Shown here: piece by piece, positions 32,957 to 42,099 of the stretch
Position numbering within the stretch: the stretch's first letter is position 1
How the letters are laid out: every line of letters begins with the position of its first letter
Source: CAYRHN01 sp964424115
GTDB taxonomy: Bacteria > Chloroflexota > Anaerolineae > Anaerolineales > Anaerolineaceae
DNA: 64,000 nt
Reading direction: 5' to 3'
NCBI GenBank assembly: GCA_964424115.1
Contig: CAYRHN010000001.1
Span: 397,537 to 461,536, forward strand
Position numbers and translations under genes: made by a program
Notes under the pieces: generated by a model
The model's input: the letters and a program-made list of their open reading frames with translations, nothing else
What the model was told of the DNA's origin: nothing
The model's database searches: none

Positions 32957-35868
32957 AATACTACAACTTGAAACTAAGAATTAATAACAAATACCATATT
33001 TTTGAACGCGTTACCGCATCGGATACTCTACTGGAGATTCTACGGCGCGAGGGTTTCTTTGGGACAAAATTTGGGGGATGTCAAAAGGGGGAGTGCGGCG
33101 CCTGTACAATCCTCATGGATCAAAAGGCAGTGAATTCTTGTGGAATCCTAGCGCTGCAGGCTGAGGGGCACGATATCGTAACCATAGAAGGTATTGGAGA
33201 GCATCCTGAACAGGGATGGAAGAACACGCAGGGATTGCATATTATTCAACAGGCATTTATAGAAAGCGGCGCAATCCAATGTGGGTATTGCACCCCTGCT
33301 ATGGTTTTAGCCAGTAAGGCGTTGTTAGAGAAAAACCCTAATCCGGCAGAAACAGAAGTTCGAGAAGCATTATCGGGAATTTTATGTCGTTGCACAGGTT
33401 ATTTAAAACCTGTACAAGCGGTTTTAAAGGCCGCAGAATATCTACGAGAAAATGGTACTTTTGGAGGTTCGGAACCGACCAACGTGATAAGAGTCCCCGA
33501 ATCCAAAACCTTCAGCCAAGTGGGGAAACCTGAAACGAAGGTAGATGCAGTTAAGCTGGTGCAAGGGAAGCCTGCCTTTACTGCAGATATTGAATTGAGG
33601 GGTATGCTAGTTGCGAAAATTTTACATAGCCCTGTTGCCCATGCAAGAATTAAGAAGATTGACACTACAAAAGCTAAATCGCTCCCAGGTGTAGCGGCTG
33701 TGCTAACCTGGCAAGATATCCCGCGGGTCATTTATTCGACTGCAGGTCAATCAGATCCAATTCCTGGCCCCTTGGATACATTTTCTTTGGATAACAAAGT
33801 GCGTTTTGTTGGAGATCGGGTCGCGTTTGTAGCCGCTGAAACTGAAGAAATTGCCGAAATGGCATTGAAATTAATTGACGTTGAATACGAACCTCTTCCA
33901 GCAATTCTTAATCCCCGGCAATCGATGGAAAAGGGAAGCGTTGTCATTCATGACGAAAGCGAATTCCAAAATTTTGCAGATTCGAATCCTTCCATCAACC
34001 TGGCGGCGGAAATCAAGATAGATATCGGAGACTTAGATAAAGGATTTGAAGAGGCCGACCAAATCTTTGAGGCTGATTATGAGGTTCCAAAAGTCCAACA
34101 AGCACATATCGAACCTCATGTTGCCATTTCGTATTGGGATGAGGATGACCGACTTGTCATTCGCACAAGCACCCAGGTGCCATTTCACGCCCGACGCGTT
34201 CTCGCTCCAGTTCTTGGGCTCCCCGTTAAACGAATTCGAGTCATAAAGCCACGTGTAGGGGGTGGTTTTGGTGGAAAACAAGAGATATTGGTTGAGGATG
34301 TAGCAGCGCATCTTACTATTGCTACAGGGCGACCAGTTAGAATTGAATACAGCCGCGAAGAGGAGTTTATTGCTTCTCGATCTCGACATCCGATGCATAT
34401 CCACATGAAAACCGGCGTAAAGAAAGACGGTACAATTACTGCTAATTCAATGTATGTATTGACTGATACCGGGGCGTATGGCTGTCATGCATTAACAGTA
34501 ACAGGGAACACTGGGCATAAGGCCATGGCCCTATATGTAGGGGATGGGGTGTATCGAAATTCGCCTAATATTCGATTCTATGCCGATATTGTATACACTA
34601 ACCATCCACCTGCCGGAGCCTATCGGGGGTATGGAGTTCCTCAAGGCTTTTGGGCGGTGGAAAGGCACATGGAAAAGATTGCAAGGTCTTTGGGGATTGA
34701 TCCTATTGAATTCCGCTTGAAGAATGCAATAAGACCCGGCGAATTACATCCATTCAGCACTGCTTGGAGCGAAGGAAGAGAACCTCGACCAGAAACGATA
34801 GAGACTGTTGGCCTGGAGGAGTGCCTAAAACAAGCCAGAAATGCAATAGGGTGGGATCAAAAATACGGCAATAAAGAATGGCATTCTGTAAAAGGGAAGC
34901 CCAACCTGCGACGAGGAATCGGTGTAGCTGCTGTGATGCAGGGCACTGCTATCCCATACTTGGATATGGGGGGGGCCAGCCTTAAAATAAATGATGACGG
35001 TTCGTTCAATTTGTTAATTGGGGCAACAGATCTCGGTACAGGTTCAGACACAATCCTGGCACAAATGGCTGCAGAAGTACTTGGAACCACAGCGCAAGAA
35101 ATTTTAGTTTATTCGTCTGATACGGATTTCACGCCATTTGACAAGGGTGCATATGCATCGAGCACTACATACATATCTGGAACTGCAGTTGTAAAAGCTG
35201 CTGAACAAGTAGCTAATAGAATCCGCATTCGAGCCGCCAAGATGTTTAAGGAACAGATGGGTCTCGATCTTCTCCCAGCCGACATACGTCTGGCGGAGCA
35301 GTGCGCTATCGCTCCATCGGGTGAAAAAATAACTCTATCTGATATTGCGCATAATGCGCTGCATCATTCAGAACAAGAACAGATCATGGCGGTAGCGTCA
35401 TACTATTCTCCCGTTTCCCCCCCACCTTTTGCTGCGCAATTTGCCGAGGTCACAGTGGATGTTGAGACCGGGCAGGTTACAGTGGAAAAATTGGTAATGG
35501 CTGTAGACGGGGGCGTGATAGTAAATCCGGTTACCGCATCTGGACAGGTAGAGGGCGGCATGAGCCAGGCATTAGGTTATGCTGTGTGCGAAGAAATGAC
35601 TTATGACACCCAGGGCGCTGCAAAGGAACGCGATTTAGAAGGTTATCATATTTTCCGCGCCAATGAAATGCCCGAAATGCAGACCATATTTGTTGAAACC
35701 TATGAGCCGAGTCATCCTTTCGGTGCCAAAGCCGTGGCAGAAATACCAATGGATGGAGTAGCTCCTGCTGTTGGAAATGCTATACTTGATGCTTGCGGAG
35801 CTGAACTGTACACAATCCCTGCCACCCCTCAAAGAGTCTGGGAGGCAATTCAGAAAATTAATCGATAA
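32953..35868 (+). CDS. Molybdenum hydroxylase, fused [2Fe-2S] and molybdopterin subunit (XdhD-like)
   Basis: 971 residues. An N-terminal plant-type [2Fe-2S] cluster uses C43, C48, C51 and C63; the second cluster uses C110, C113, C145 and C147. The molybdopterin part starts near residue 180 and contains GGGFGGKQE, PPAGAYRGYGVPQG, ATDLGTGSDT and a C-terminal GAKAVAEIP whose E930 is the expected catalytic glutamate. Fusion of the iron-sulphur and molybdenum parts with a separate FAD subunit is the XdhD/YgfM layout linked to purine catabolism. It hydroxylates an N-heterocycle or aldehyde; substrate unknown. Confidence 0.92.
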   Translation: MKYYNLKLRINNKYHIFERVTASDTLLEILRREGFFGTKFGGCQKGECGACTILMDQKAVNSCGILALQAEGHDIVTIEGIGEHPEQGWKNTQGLHIIQQAFIESGAIQCGYCTPAMVLASKALLEKNPNPAETEVREALSGILCRCTGYLKPVQAVLKAAEYLRENGTFGGSEPTNVIRVPESKTFSQVGKPETKVDAVKLVQGKPAFTADIELRGMLVAKILHSPVAHARIKKIDTTKAKSLPGVAAVLTWQDIPRVIYSTAGQSDPIPGPLDTFSLDNKVRFVGDRVAFVAAETEEIAEMALKLIDVEYEPLPAILNPRQSMEKGSVVIHDESEFQNFADSNPSINLAAEIKIDIGDLDKGFEEADQIFEADYEVPKVQQAHIEPHVAISYWDEDDRLVIRTSTQVPFHARRVLAPVLGLPVKRIRVIKPRVGGGFGGKQEILVEDVAAHLTIATGRPVRIEYSREEEFIASRSRHPMHIHMKTGVKKDGTITANSMYVLTDTGAYGCHALTVTGNTGHKAMALYVGDGVYRNSPNIRFYADIVYTNHPPAGAYRGYGVPQGFWAVERHMEKIARSLGIDPIEFRLKNAIRPGELHPFSTAWSEGREPRPETIETVGLEECLKQARNAIGWDQKYGNKEWHSVKGKPNLRRGIGVAAVMQGTAIPYLDMGGASLKINDDGSFNLLIGATDLGTGSDTILAQMAAEVLGTTAQEILVYSSDTDFTPFDKGAYASSTTYISGTAVVKAAEQVANRIRIRAAKMFKEQMGLDLLPADIRLAEQCAIAPSGEKITLSDIAHNALHHSEQEQIMAVASYYSPVSPPPFAAQFAEVTVDVETGQVTVEKLVMAVDGGVIVNPVTASGQVEGGMSQALGYAVCEEMTYDTQGAAKERDLEGYHIFRANEMPEMQTIFVETYEPSHPFGAKAVAEIPMDGVAPAVGNAILDACGAELYTIPATPQRVWEAIQKINR

Positions 35869-35885
35869 CTATTGTGGGCACAGCC

Positions 35886-37232
35886 ATGAATTCACCAGTC
35901 TATGTAGTCGGTCATGTAAATCCAGATACTGATTCTATTGCCTCAGCCATTGGTTATGCCTGGTTGCTTAGGGAAAGAGATGGCCTAGACACAATGCCAG
36001 CCCGAGCAGGTGCGATTAATCCTCAGACTGCGTGGGTTCTCAAGCAACTGTCTCTTGACTTACCGCACCTTCTCACAGATGCATCTCCTAAATTCGAATC
36101 AGTTTTTCGAAGATTAGATACCACCTTGCCTGAAAGCCCTCTTAGGGAAGCATGGTCGATTGCAAATAAAACTGGAGGAATAGCACCGGTCATCAAACCA
36201 GATGGGACTCCTTATGGGATGATCAACGGGCGAAGCCTTTTCACCTATATTGGAAAGTTGGTAGGTCCTCGACTACGCGCCCAGGAGATGAGTATCAGCG
36301 AAATATTAAACCAGCCATCCAGGCTAGCCGCCGACACAAAGGTTCCTCGAGTCCAGTTGGGTACAAGAATTCGGGATGTGCTTAATCGTCTTCTTCGCGA
36401 AGAAGGTGATGAATTTTGGGTTTTGGATGAAGATGGTCGATATGTTGGCATATGCCGCCAGCGCGATCTTCTTGCACCGCCCAGAATTAAAGTTGTCCTG
36501 GTGGATCACAACGAAATGCAACAAGCAATCGGGTCATTGGAAGAAGCTGAGCTGATTGAGATTCTGGATCACCACCGTTTGGGCAATCCATCCACCCATG
36601 TTCCGATTCGGTTTACAGTGGATATCGTAGGAAGTACAAGCACTCTGGTATCTGAGCGAATAGAGGACGCGGGTTTGAGCGCTCCTCCGAATATAGCAGG
36701 ACTTCTCTTAGCCGGGTTGTTGTCTGATACTTTGATCTTGACATCTCCGACTACTACTCAACGAGATCGAGAAGCTGCCGAACGATTAGGTAGATGGGCG
36801 TTTGTTGGGGGGAGCCCGCTTGAGGGCGAATCAATCCGATCCTACGGCGAAAAAATCCTGTCCGCCGGTACCGGCCTTGGAGCCAGAACGCCAAAAGAAG
36901 TTGTCGGCACCGACATGAAGGTTTACAGCACCGACAGGTTTACTTTTGCCATTTCGCAAGCTGAGGTCAGCGATCTTTACGAGTTGACAGAACACATCCA
37001 ACCGCTTAGTAAAGCCCTTTCGGAATTGCGCGAGAGCAAAGGTCTAAGCTTTGCGATGCTAATGGTAACGGATGTCGTTCGAGGATCAAGCAGATTGTTG
37101 CTCGACAATCCCCCCGCCATTTTAGAGAATCTGCCATATCCTCCGCAGACGGACGGCACAAGACTAGCCAATGATGTGGTTTCTAGAAAGAAGCAATTAC
37201 TACCGGTAATATTGGGCTTGTTAGAGTCCTAA
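35886..37232 (+). CDS. ppaC: Family II (manganese) inorganic pyrophosphatase with CBS domains
   Basis: 448 residues. The DHH phosphoesterase core has GHVNPDTDSIASAIGY at 9-24, VDHNE and LDHHRLG as metal sites, and a C-terminal DHHA2 domain (~310-445). Between the first two halves (~70-200) lies an insertion with two CBS-like stretches (IAPVIKPDGTPYGMI and FWVLDEDGRYVGICR), as in nucleotide-regulated pyrophosphatases; a DRTGG domain is not evident. It hydrolyses pyrophosphate in the cytoplasm. An in-frame GTG lies at 35874; the ATG at 35886 begins closest to the core. Its place in a molybdenum operon may reflect pyrophosphate release by the CofC, MocA and MogA type reactions. Confidence 0.9.
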   Translation: MNSPVYVVGHVNPDTDSIASAIGYAWLLRERDGLDTMPARAGAINPQTAWVLKQLSLDLPHLLTDASPKFESVFRRLDTTLPESPLREAWSIANKTGGIAPVIKPDGTPYGMINGRSLFTYIGKLVGPRLRAQEMSISEILNQPSRLAADTKVPRVQLGTRIRDVLNRLLREEGDEFWVLDEDGRYVGICRQRDLLAPPRIKVVLVDHNEMQQAIGSLEEAELIEILDHHRLGNPSTHVPIRFTVDIVGSTSTLVSERIEDAGLSAPPNIAGLLLAGLLSDTLILTSPTTTQRDREAAERLGRWAFVGGSPLEGESIRSYGEKILSAGTGLGARTPKEVVGTDMKVYSTDRFTFAISQAEVSDLYELTEHIQPLSKALSELRESKGLSFAMLMVTDVVRGSSRLLLDNPPAILENLPYPPQTDGTRLANDVVSRKKQLLPVILGLLES

Positions 37233-37251
37233 CATAATTGGAGTAAATGAT

Positions 37252-38043
37252 ATGAATTCGTTGTACAAGGCCCTATTTGAAATTGATCAACAGGGAATAT
37301 CAGCCGCTCTATGCACAATCATAGAAAGCAAAGGATCAACCCCGCGTCATGAAACCAGTAAGATGTTGGTGTATTCTGGCGGAAACATAGTCGGAAGTGT
37401 AGGAGGGGGCGAGATTGAAAATCGGGTGATTAAGGAAGCTCTTCAAGTAATTTCTGAGGGCAAAGCAAGGTTGGTATATTATAAATTAGATGATCCAAAA
37501 GCCGGTGATCCTGGTATTTGTGGCGGACAGGTAAGCGTATTTATTGAGCCATTAGGTCATAAGGACAAATTGGTGATTATAGGTGCAGGGCATGTAGGCA
37601 AAGCTGTTGCACATCTTGGGAGATGGCTTGGATTTCGAATCGTTGTTAGCGATGATCGGGCAGAATTTTGTAATGCCGACCTGATCCCTGACGCGGACGA
37701 ATTTATTGTTTGTCAGATGAAGGATTTACCAAAACAGATTGATATTTCAAAATCAACATACCTTGTTCTAACCACACGCGGCAGCGATGTTGACGCTGTT
37801 GGATTGCCCAAGCTTTTAAAAACCGAGCCCGCTTATCTTGGGATTATTGGCTCTAAACGCAGATGGCTTCAGACACAAAAAGTTCTGCGCGAAGTTGGAA
37901 TTGATGAGGTTGTTCTTAAGTCAATCCATTCTCCAATAGGCCTGGAATTAGAAGCTGAAAGCCCGGAAGAGATTGCTGTAAGCATCTTGGCCGAGGTCAT
38001 TATGCTTCGAAATCGTGGAACTGGAAAGACGATGCGTTTGTGA
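37252..38043 (+). CDS. xdhC: XdhC/CoxI family molybdenum cofactor chaperone
   Basis: 263 residues with an N-terminal XdhC domain (ALCTIIESKGSTPRHETSKM, GSVGGGEIE, and DDPKAGDPGICGGQVSVFIEP) and a C-terminal Rossmann domain (VIIGAGHVGKAVAHLG, LTTRGSDVDA, IGSKRRW, HSPIGLELEAESPEEIAVSI). XdhC binds the pterin cofactor, promotes its sulphuration and inserts it into xanthine dehydrogenase type enzymes. Placed 12 bases upstream of the second hydroxylase, it may serve both enzymes. Confidence 0.94.
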   Translation: MNSLYKALFEIDQQGISAALCTIIESKGSTPRHETSKMLVYSGGNIVGSVGGGEIENRVIKEALQVISEGKARLVYYKLDDPKAGDPGICGGQVSVFIEPLGHKDKLVIIGAGHVGKAVAHLGRWLGFRIVVSDDRAEFCNADLIPDADEFIVCQMKDLPKQIDISKSTYLVLTTRGSDVDAVGLPKLLKTEPAYLGIIGSKRRWLQTQKVLREVGIDEVVLKSIHSPIGLELEAESPEEIAVSILAEVIMLRNRGTGKTMRL

Positions 38044-38055
38044 GGAGACTACTAT

Positions 38056-39480
38056 ATGTGGCGCGAGTACATTAATGCGGATACAGTTGAAGAAGTAGTG
38101 AGTATTCTAGGAAAACTCGGACGAGAGTCCAGGATTGTGGCTGGGGCTACAGATCTTATGCTCGAAATTGAACGAGGTCAAAAATCCCCCACATTAACAT
38201 TGATCGATATTTCGCGGATCCAGCATCTTGGGGATATAAGATTAGATGAACATAATGTAATTCATATCGGCCCGATGGTTACTCACAATCAATGTATTGC
38301 CTCAAAACTTATTTGTGAATGCGCATTGCCCTTGGCGCAAGCATCATGGGAAGTGGGATCTCCGCAAATACGGAATAGAGGTACGATAGCCGGGAACGTG
38401 ATCACGGGATCGCCTGCAAATGATACCATAACACCCTTGGTGGCTTTGGGAGGTCAGGTCGTATTAAAATCCATTCGAGGCGAAAGGGTTGTCTCTCTGG
38501 AAGATTTTTACACAGGAGTAAGAAAAACAGTCATGCAACCCGACGAGATGTTGATTGATATCTTTTTCCCAGCTCTAAAAGATAATCAAAAAGGCATCTA
38601 TGTGAAGTACGCCCTTAGACAGGCACAAGCAATATCTGTCATTAATCTGTCAATAATTCTAGAATATAATGCTGATCTAGTTAATAAGGCGGCCATTACT
38701 CTTGGAGCGGTAGCTCCCACCATTATGCATGCAAAGGAAGCAGAATTTTATCTGCGAGGGAAACGTCTTACCCCTGAGGTAATTGAAAAGGCGGGAGAAT
38801 ATGTTCATCAAGCCGTAAAGCCAATCGATGATATCCGCGGATCAGCAAAATATCGGCGAAAGATTGCAGAAGTTATTACCAAAAGGGCGCTTAAATCAAT
38901 AGCCGAAAACACGAACGATCTGCTGGCCCCCCGTGACCCTATCTTATTGGCGAGCGCCCAAAACGGTCACTCCAAGTCGGCCGGGAAAACTATCATCGAT
39001 GATCATACTCCAATCACAACGACAATTAACGGAAAGAAATTCACTTTTCTAACCGGCCAAAATAAGACTCTCTCGAGATTGCTGAGAGAGGAAGGTCTGA
39101 TGACAGGTGTTAAAGAGGGGTGTGGAGAGGGCGAATGTGGGGCTTGTACTGTATTTTTAGATGGAAAAGCCGTCATGAGCTGTATAGTGCCAGCACCAAG
39201 AGCCGATGGGGCGGATATTATTACGATTGAAGGAATTGCCTCTGAAGAAAATCTACATCCTGTTCAACAAGCATTTATTGATGCTGGAGCGGTGCAATGT
39301 GGTTATTGTACTCCTGGTTTGATCATGTCCACAGTGAAGCTTCTAGAAGAAAAGCCCAATCCCAATCGTAATCAAATCCAGCAAGCGTTAACAGGCAACT
39401 TATGCAGATGTACTGGGTATTACAAGATCATTGAGGCGGTCGAAAAATCCGCGCGGGAGATAAACCATGGGAAGATATAA
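38056..39480 (+). CDS. Molybdenum hydroxylase, fused FAD-binding and [2Fe-2S] subunit
   Basis: 474 residues combining a CoxM-like flavin domain (1-~295; IVAGATDLMLEIERG and SPQIRNRGTIAGNVITGSPA) with a CoxS-like iron-sulphur domain (~310-474; GCGEGECGACTVFLDG for cluster one, CGYCTPG and LCRCTGYY for cluster two). Normally these are two proteins; here they are one chain. The large subunit is downstream, separated by a small membrane protein gene that overlaps this one by 14 bases. GAGGAG precedes the ATG. Confidence 0.92.
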   Translation: MWREYINADTVEEVVSILGKLGRESRIVAGATDLMLEIERGQKSPTLTLIDISRIQHLGDIRLDEHNVIHIGPMVTHNQCIASKLICECALPLAQASWEVGSPQIRNRGTIAGNVITGSPANDTITPLVALGGQVVLKSIRGERVVSLEDFYTGVRKTVMQPDEMLIDIFFPALKDNQKGIYVKYALRQAQAISVINLSIILEYNADLVNKAAITLGAVAPTIMHAKEAEFYLRGKRLTPEVIEKAGEYVHQAVKPIDDIRGSAKYRRKIAEVITKRALKSIAENTNDLLAPRDPILLASAQNGHSKSAGKTIIDDHTPITTTINGKKFTFLTGQNKTLSRLLREEGLMTGVKEGCGEGECGACTVFLDGKAVMSCIVPAPRADGADIITIEGIASEENLHPVQQAFIDAGAVQCGYCTPGLIMSTVKLLEEKPNPNRNQIQQALTGNLCRCTGYYKIIEAVEKSAREINHGKI

Positions 39481-39826
39481 TTTTACAGAAAGAAACGAAA
39501 AGCCAGAAAAGGAAATTCATCCGATTTGGAGAGCTGTTGGCTTTGCCATGATTGTTATCATTCCCCTAATGGGATTTGCCGCAGCATCTCTAATTCTTGA
39601 TGAAAATCGAAAGCGAGCCTGGTTTTCAATTCCTAAAGATATCATTGGGCCTAAAGGTGATCCTGAATTATGGATGCGGGTTATTATTGCCGCGGCAGTA
39701 ATGTTTGTATTGTATATTATATATATGCTCATTGCTTTCCTACTTACCAAAGCAATTTCGCCCACGCGTTACGGACCATACGATGTACCCCCATCGTCCC
39801 GCAAAGTGAAACGATATAAGAGGTAG
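39467..39826 (+). CDS. Small two-pass membrane protein in the molybdenum hydroxylase operon
   Basis: 119 residues, no recognised family. Two strong membrane helices: ~25-47 (AVGFAMIVIIPLMGFAAASLI) written here only in part, and ~70-92 (VIIAAAVMFVLYIIYMLIAF). Between them is a short loop with WFSIPKDIIGPKGDPELW. Termini are charged, the C-terminus strongly basic (SSRKVKRYKR), so both ends are probably cytoplasmic. It overlaps the upstream subunit by 14 bases and precedes the large subunit by 13, so it is co-translated with the enzyme. Membrane anchoring or electron transfer partner are possible roles; none is shown. Confidence 0.8.
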   Translation: MGRYNFTERNEKPEKEIHPIWRAVGFAMIVIIPLMGFAAASLILDENRKRAWFSIPKDIIGPKGDPELWMRVIIAAAVMFVLYIIYMLIAFLLTKAISPTRYGPYDVPPSSRKVKRYKR

Positions 39827-39839
39827 GGCCAGGAGGATC

Positions 39840-42053
39840 ATGGACTATATAGGTAAAACTGTCAGCAGAATTGACGCAGCATCAAAAGTCACTGGAAAGG
39901 CTCTGTATCCGGGCGATTTTAATCTACCAAACCAGGCCTACATGAAGATATTATTTTCTGATAGGCCTCATGCCATCATTACAAGGATTGATACTGAAAA
40001 AGCCGAGAAGATTCCGGGGGTTTTAGCCATTTTTACTGCCAAAGATGTACCCAACAACGAATATGGTTTGATTTTTCCAGATCAACCCGTTCTTTGTGGC
40101 CCCGGATCCAACAAACTATATGCTGACCGAGTGCGGTTTATTGGGGACCAAATTGCATTGGTTGTTGCGGATTCAGAAGATATAGCCCGAGAAGCGATTA
40201 GGAAAATCGAAGTATCATATGATGACTTGCCCCTGATTGTTGATCCAATCGAGGCGATGGAGGCCGAATCATTTACTATTCACCCTGAAAAAGAAAATAA
40301 TATCTTGTCTCATTTCCGGATCCGGAAAGGCAATATCGAAGAAGGTTTTGCAGATGCAGATGTAATTATCGAGGGAGAATACCGAACCCCTTTTCAAGAG
40401 CATGCGTATCTGCAACCGGAAGCTGGCATTTCTTACATTGATGAACAAGGCCGTATTTCCGTGATTGTAGCAGGACAATGGACGCATGAAGATCAAGAGC
40501 AAATCGCGCACGCATTGGGTCTTCCACTCGAGAGCATCCGGGTGATCTACCCTGCCATCGGTGGAGCTTTTGGTGGCAGGGAGGACATGTCGGTACAGAT
40601 CGTACTAGCGTTAGCCACCTGGAGATTAAAAGAGAGAGGGATACTGCGTCCTATTAAGATCATTTGGAGTCGCGAAGAGTCGATAATAGGTCACCATAAG
40701 AGACATCCATTTCATATTTTCGCTCGATGGGGCGTAAAAAAGAACGGACAATTAGTTGCAGCAGAAATTAGAGCAATCGCAGATAGCGGCGCTTACGCAT
40801 ATACCTCCACGAAGGTCTTGGCAAATGCGACCTTGATGTGCACGGGCCCGTATGAAATTCCCAATGTGAAAGTTGATACTTTTGCAGTATACACAAATAA
40901 TGTTCCCTCAGGTGCATTTCGCGGTTTTGGCGGGCCGCAAGCCGCCTTTGAGGCTGAATCCCAAATGGACAAATTAGCGGATGCCCTGGGAATGGACCCA
41001 GTGGAGTTGAGATTAAGAAATACCCTAAAAGAGGGTTCTCTCCTTTCTGTTGGCACGCCTTTACCTCCGGGGGTTTCTATCTCCTATGTGATCGAGCAAT
41101 GCGCGCTTGCTGCAGGATGGAAGAAGGGCCCAAATGGATGGGAAAAACCGCAATCTAGTTCACATGAAAAGTCATTCATTACTCGGGGAATTGGTTTTGC
41201 ATGTTCTTTCAAGAATGTAGGATTTTCTTTTGGTGCGCCTGAGCAATGCACAGCCAAAGTTGAACTGTATGGGGACAAAGAAATCGAACGGGCTGTTCTT
41301 TATCATTCTGGAGCAGAGGTAGGGCAGGGAGCCCATACTGCATTTGCCCAAATGTTAGCGACTGCTTTGAATATCGACATAAATCGAATTGTATTGGTTG
41401 TATCCGATACTTCCCAGACCTTAGACTCTGGCAGCGCCTCCGCCTCGCGACTCACTTTTATGGCAGGAAATTCTATTAAAGGTGCCGCCGAGCAGGCATT
41501 AGAAAAATGGAAAAACGAAGATCGTCCCGCCGTTGCAGTATATCAATACAGACCTCCAAAAACGACACCTTATGACCCTGAAACGGGCAAATCGGAACCG
41601 AATTTTGCTTATGGCTATGTGGCTGAAACAGTTGAGGTCGAAGTAGATACTGAAACCGGACAAATACGGCTTCGCAAAGTTATTTGCTCAGATGATGTAG
41701 GGCGGGCTGTAAATCCAACAAATGTTCAAGGACAGGTCGAAGGAGCAGTAGTTCAAGCAACCGGTTATGCGATAATGGAAAATCTTATCTTGAAAGACGG
41801 GAATATCTTGACGCGCGGATTGTCTACTTATCTCATCCCAACCGTTTTGGATATTCCCGACGAAGTAGTGTCCCTGATCATTGAGAACAATGATCCAATA
41901 GGACCTTGGGGGGCTCGTGGGATGGGCGAGATGCCTTACCTTCCATTAGTACCCGCAATTACATCCGCCTTGCATAACGCAACCGGTGTTTGGTTCGATG
42001 AATTTCCGCTTACTCCCGAAAGAATTCTTTGTGGTTTGGGAAAATTGGAATGA
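39840..42053 (+). CDS. Molybdenum hydroxylase large (molybdopterin-binding) subunit
   Basis: 737 residues, the CoxL/XdhB-type subunit. Motifs: IGGAFGGREDMSVQ, GAFRGFGGPQAAFE, GAEVGQGAHTAF and a C-terminal GARGMGEMPYLP whose E697 is the expected catalytic base. The CO-dehydrogenase active-site loop with a selanyl-cysteine (AYRCSFR) is not present, so it is not a true CO dehydrogenase. It pairs with the 474-residue subunit. AGGAGG lies just before the ATG. Substrate is likely a purine, other N-heterocycle or aldehyde. Confidence 0.92.
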   Translation: MDYIGKTVSRIDAASKVTGKALYPGDFNLPNQAYMKILFSDRPHAIITRIDTEKAEKIPGVLAIFTAKDVPNNEYGLIFPDQPVLCGPGSNKLYADRVRFIGDQIALVVADSEDIAREAIRKIEVSYDDLPLIVDPIEAMEAESFTIHPEKENNILSHFRIRKGNIEEGFADADVIIEGEYRTPFQEHAYLQPEAGISYIDEQGRISVIVAGQWTHEDQEQIAHALGLPLESIRVIYPAIGGAFGGREDMSVQIVLALATWRLKERGILRPIKIIWSREESIIGHHKRHPFHIFARWGVKKNGQLVAAEIRAIADSGAYAYTSTKVLANATLMCTGPYEIPNVKVDTFAVYTNNVPSGAFRGFGGPQAAFEAESQMDKLADALGMDPVELRLRNTLKEGSLLSVGTPLPPGVSISYVIEQCALAAGWKKGPNGWEKPQSSSHEKSFITRGIGFACSFKNVGFSFGAPEQCTAKVELYGDKEIERAVLYHSGAEVGQGAHTAFAQMLATALNIDINRIVLVVSDTSQTLDSGSASASRLTFMAGNSIKGAAEQALEKWKNEDRPAVAVYQYRPPKTTPYDPETGKSEPNFAYGYVAETVEVEVDTETGQIRLRKVICSDDVGRAVNPTNVQGQVEGAVVQATGYAIMENLILKDGNILTRGLSTYLIPTVLDIPDEVVSLIIENNDPIGPWGARGMGEMPYLPLVPAITSALHNATGVWFDEFPLTPERILCGLGKLE

Positions 42054-42099
42054 TATTCTTGCAGATTCACCGCATCTCTCTCTGCAACATAATCCTGCA

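Noticed and set aside
32953..42053. Selenocysteine (UGA) in the molybdenum hydroxylases
   Set aside because: Both large subunits read through without any in-frame TGA; selenium, if used, would be a labile cofactor, not selenocysteine.
39840..42053. Carbon monoxide dehydrogenase large subunit
   Set aside because: The active-site loop with the copper-ligand cysteine (AYRCSFR) is replaced by GAFRGFGGPQ, typical of other hydroxylases.
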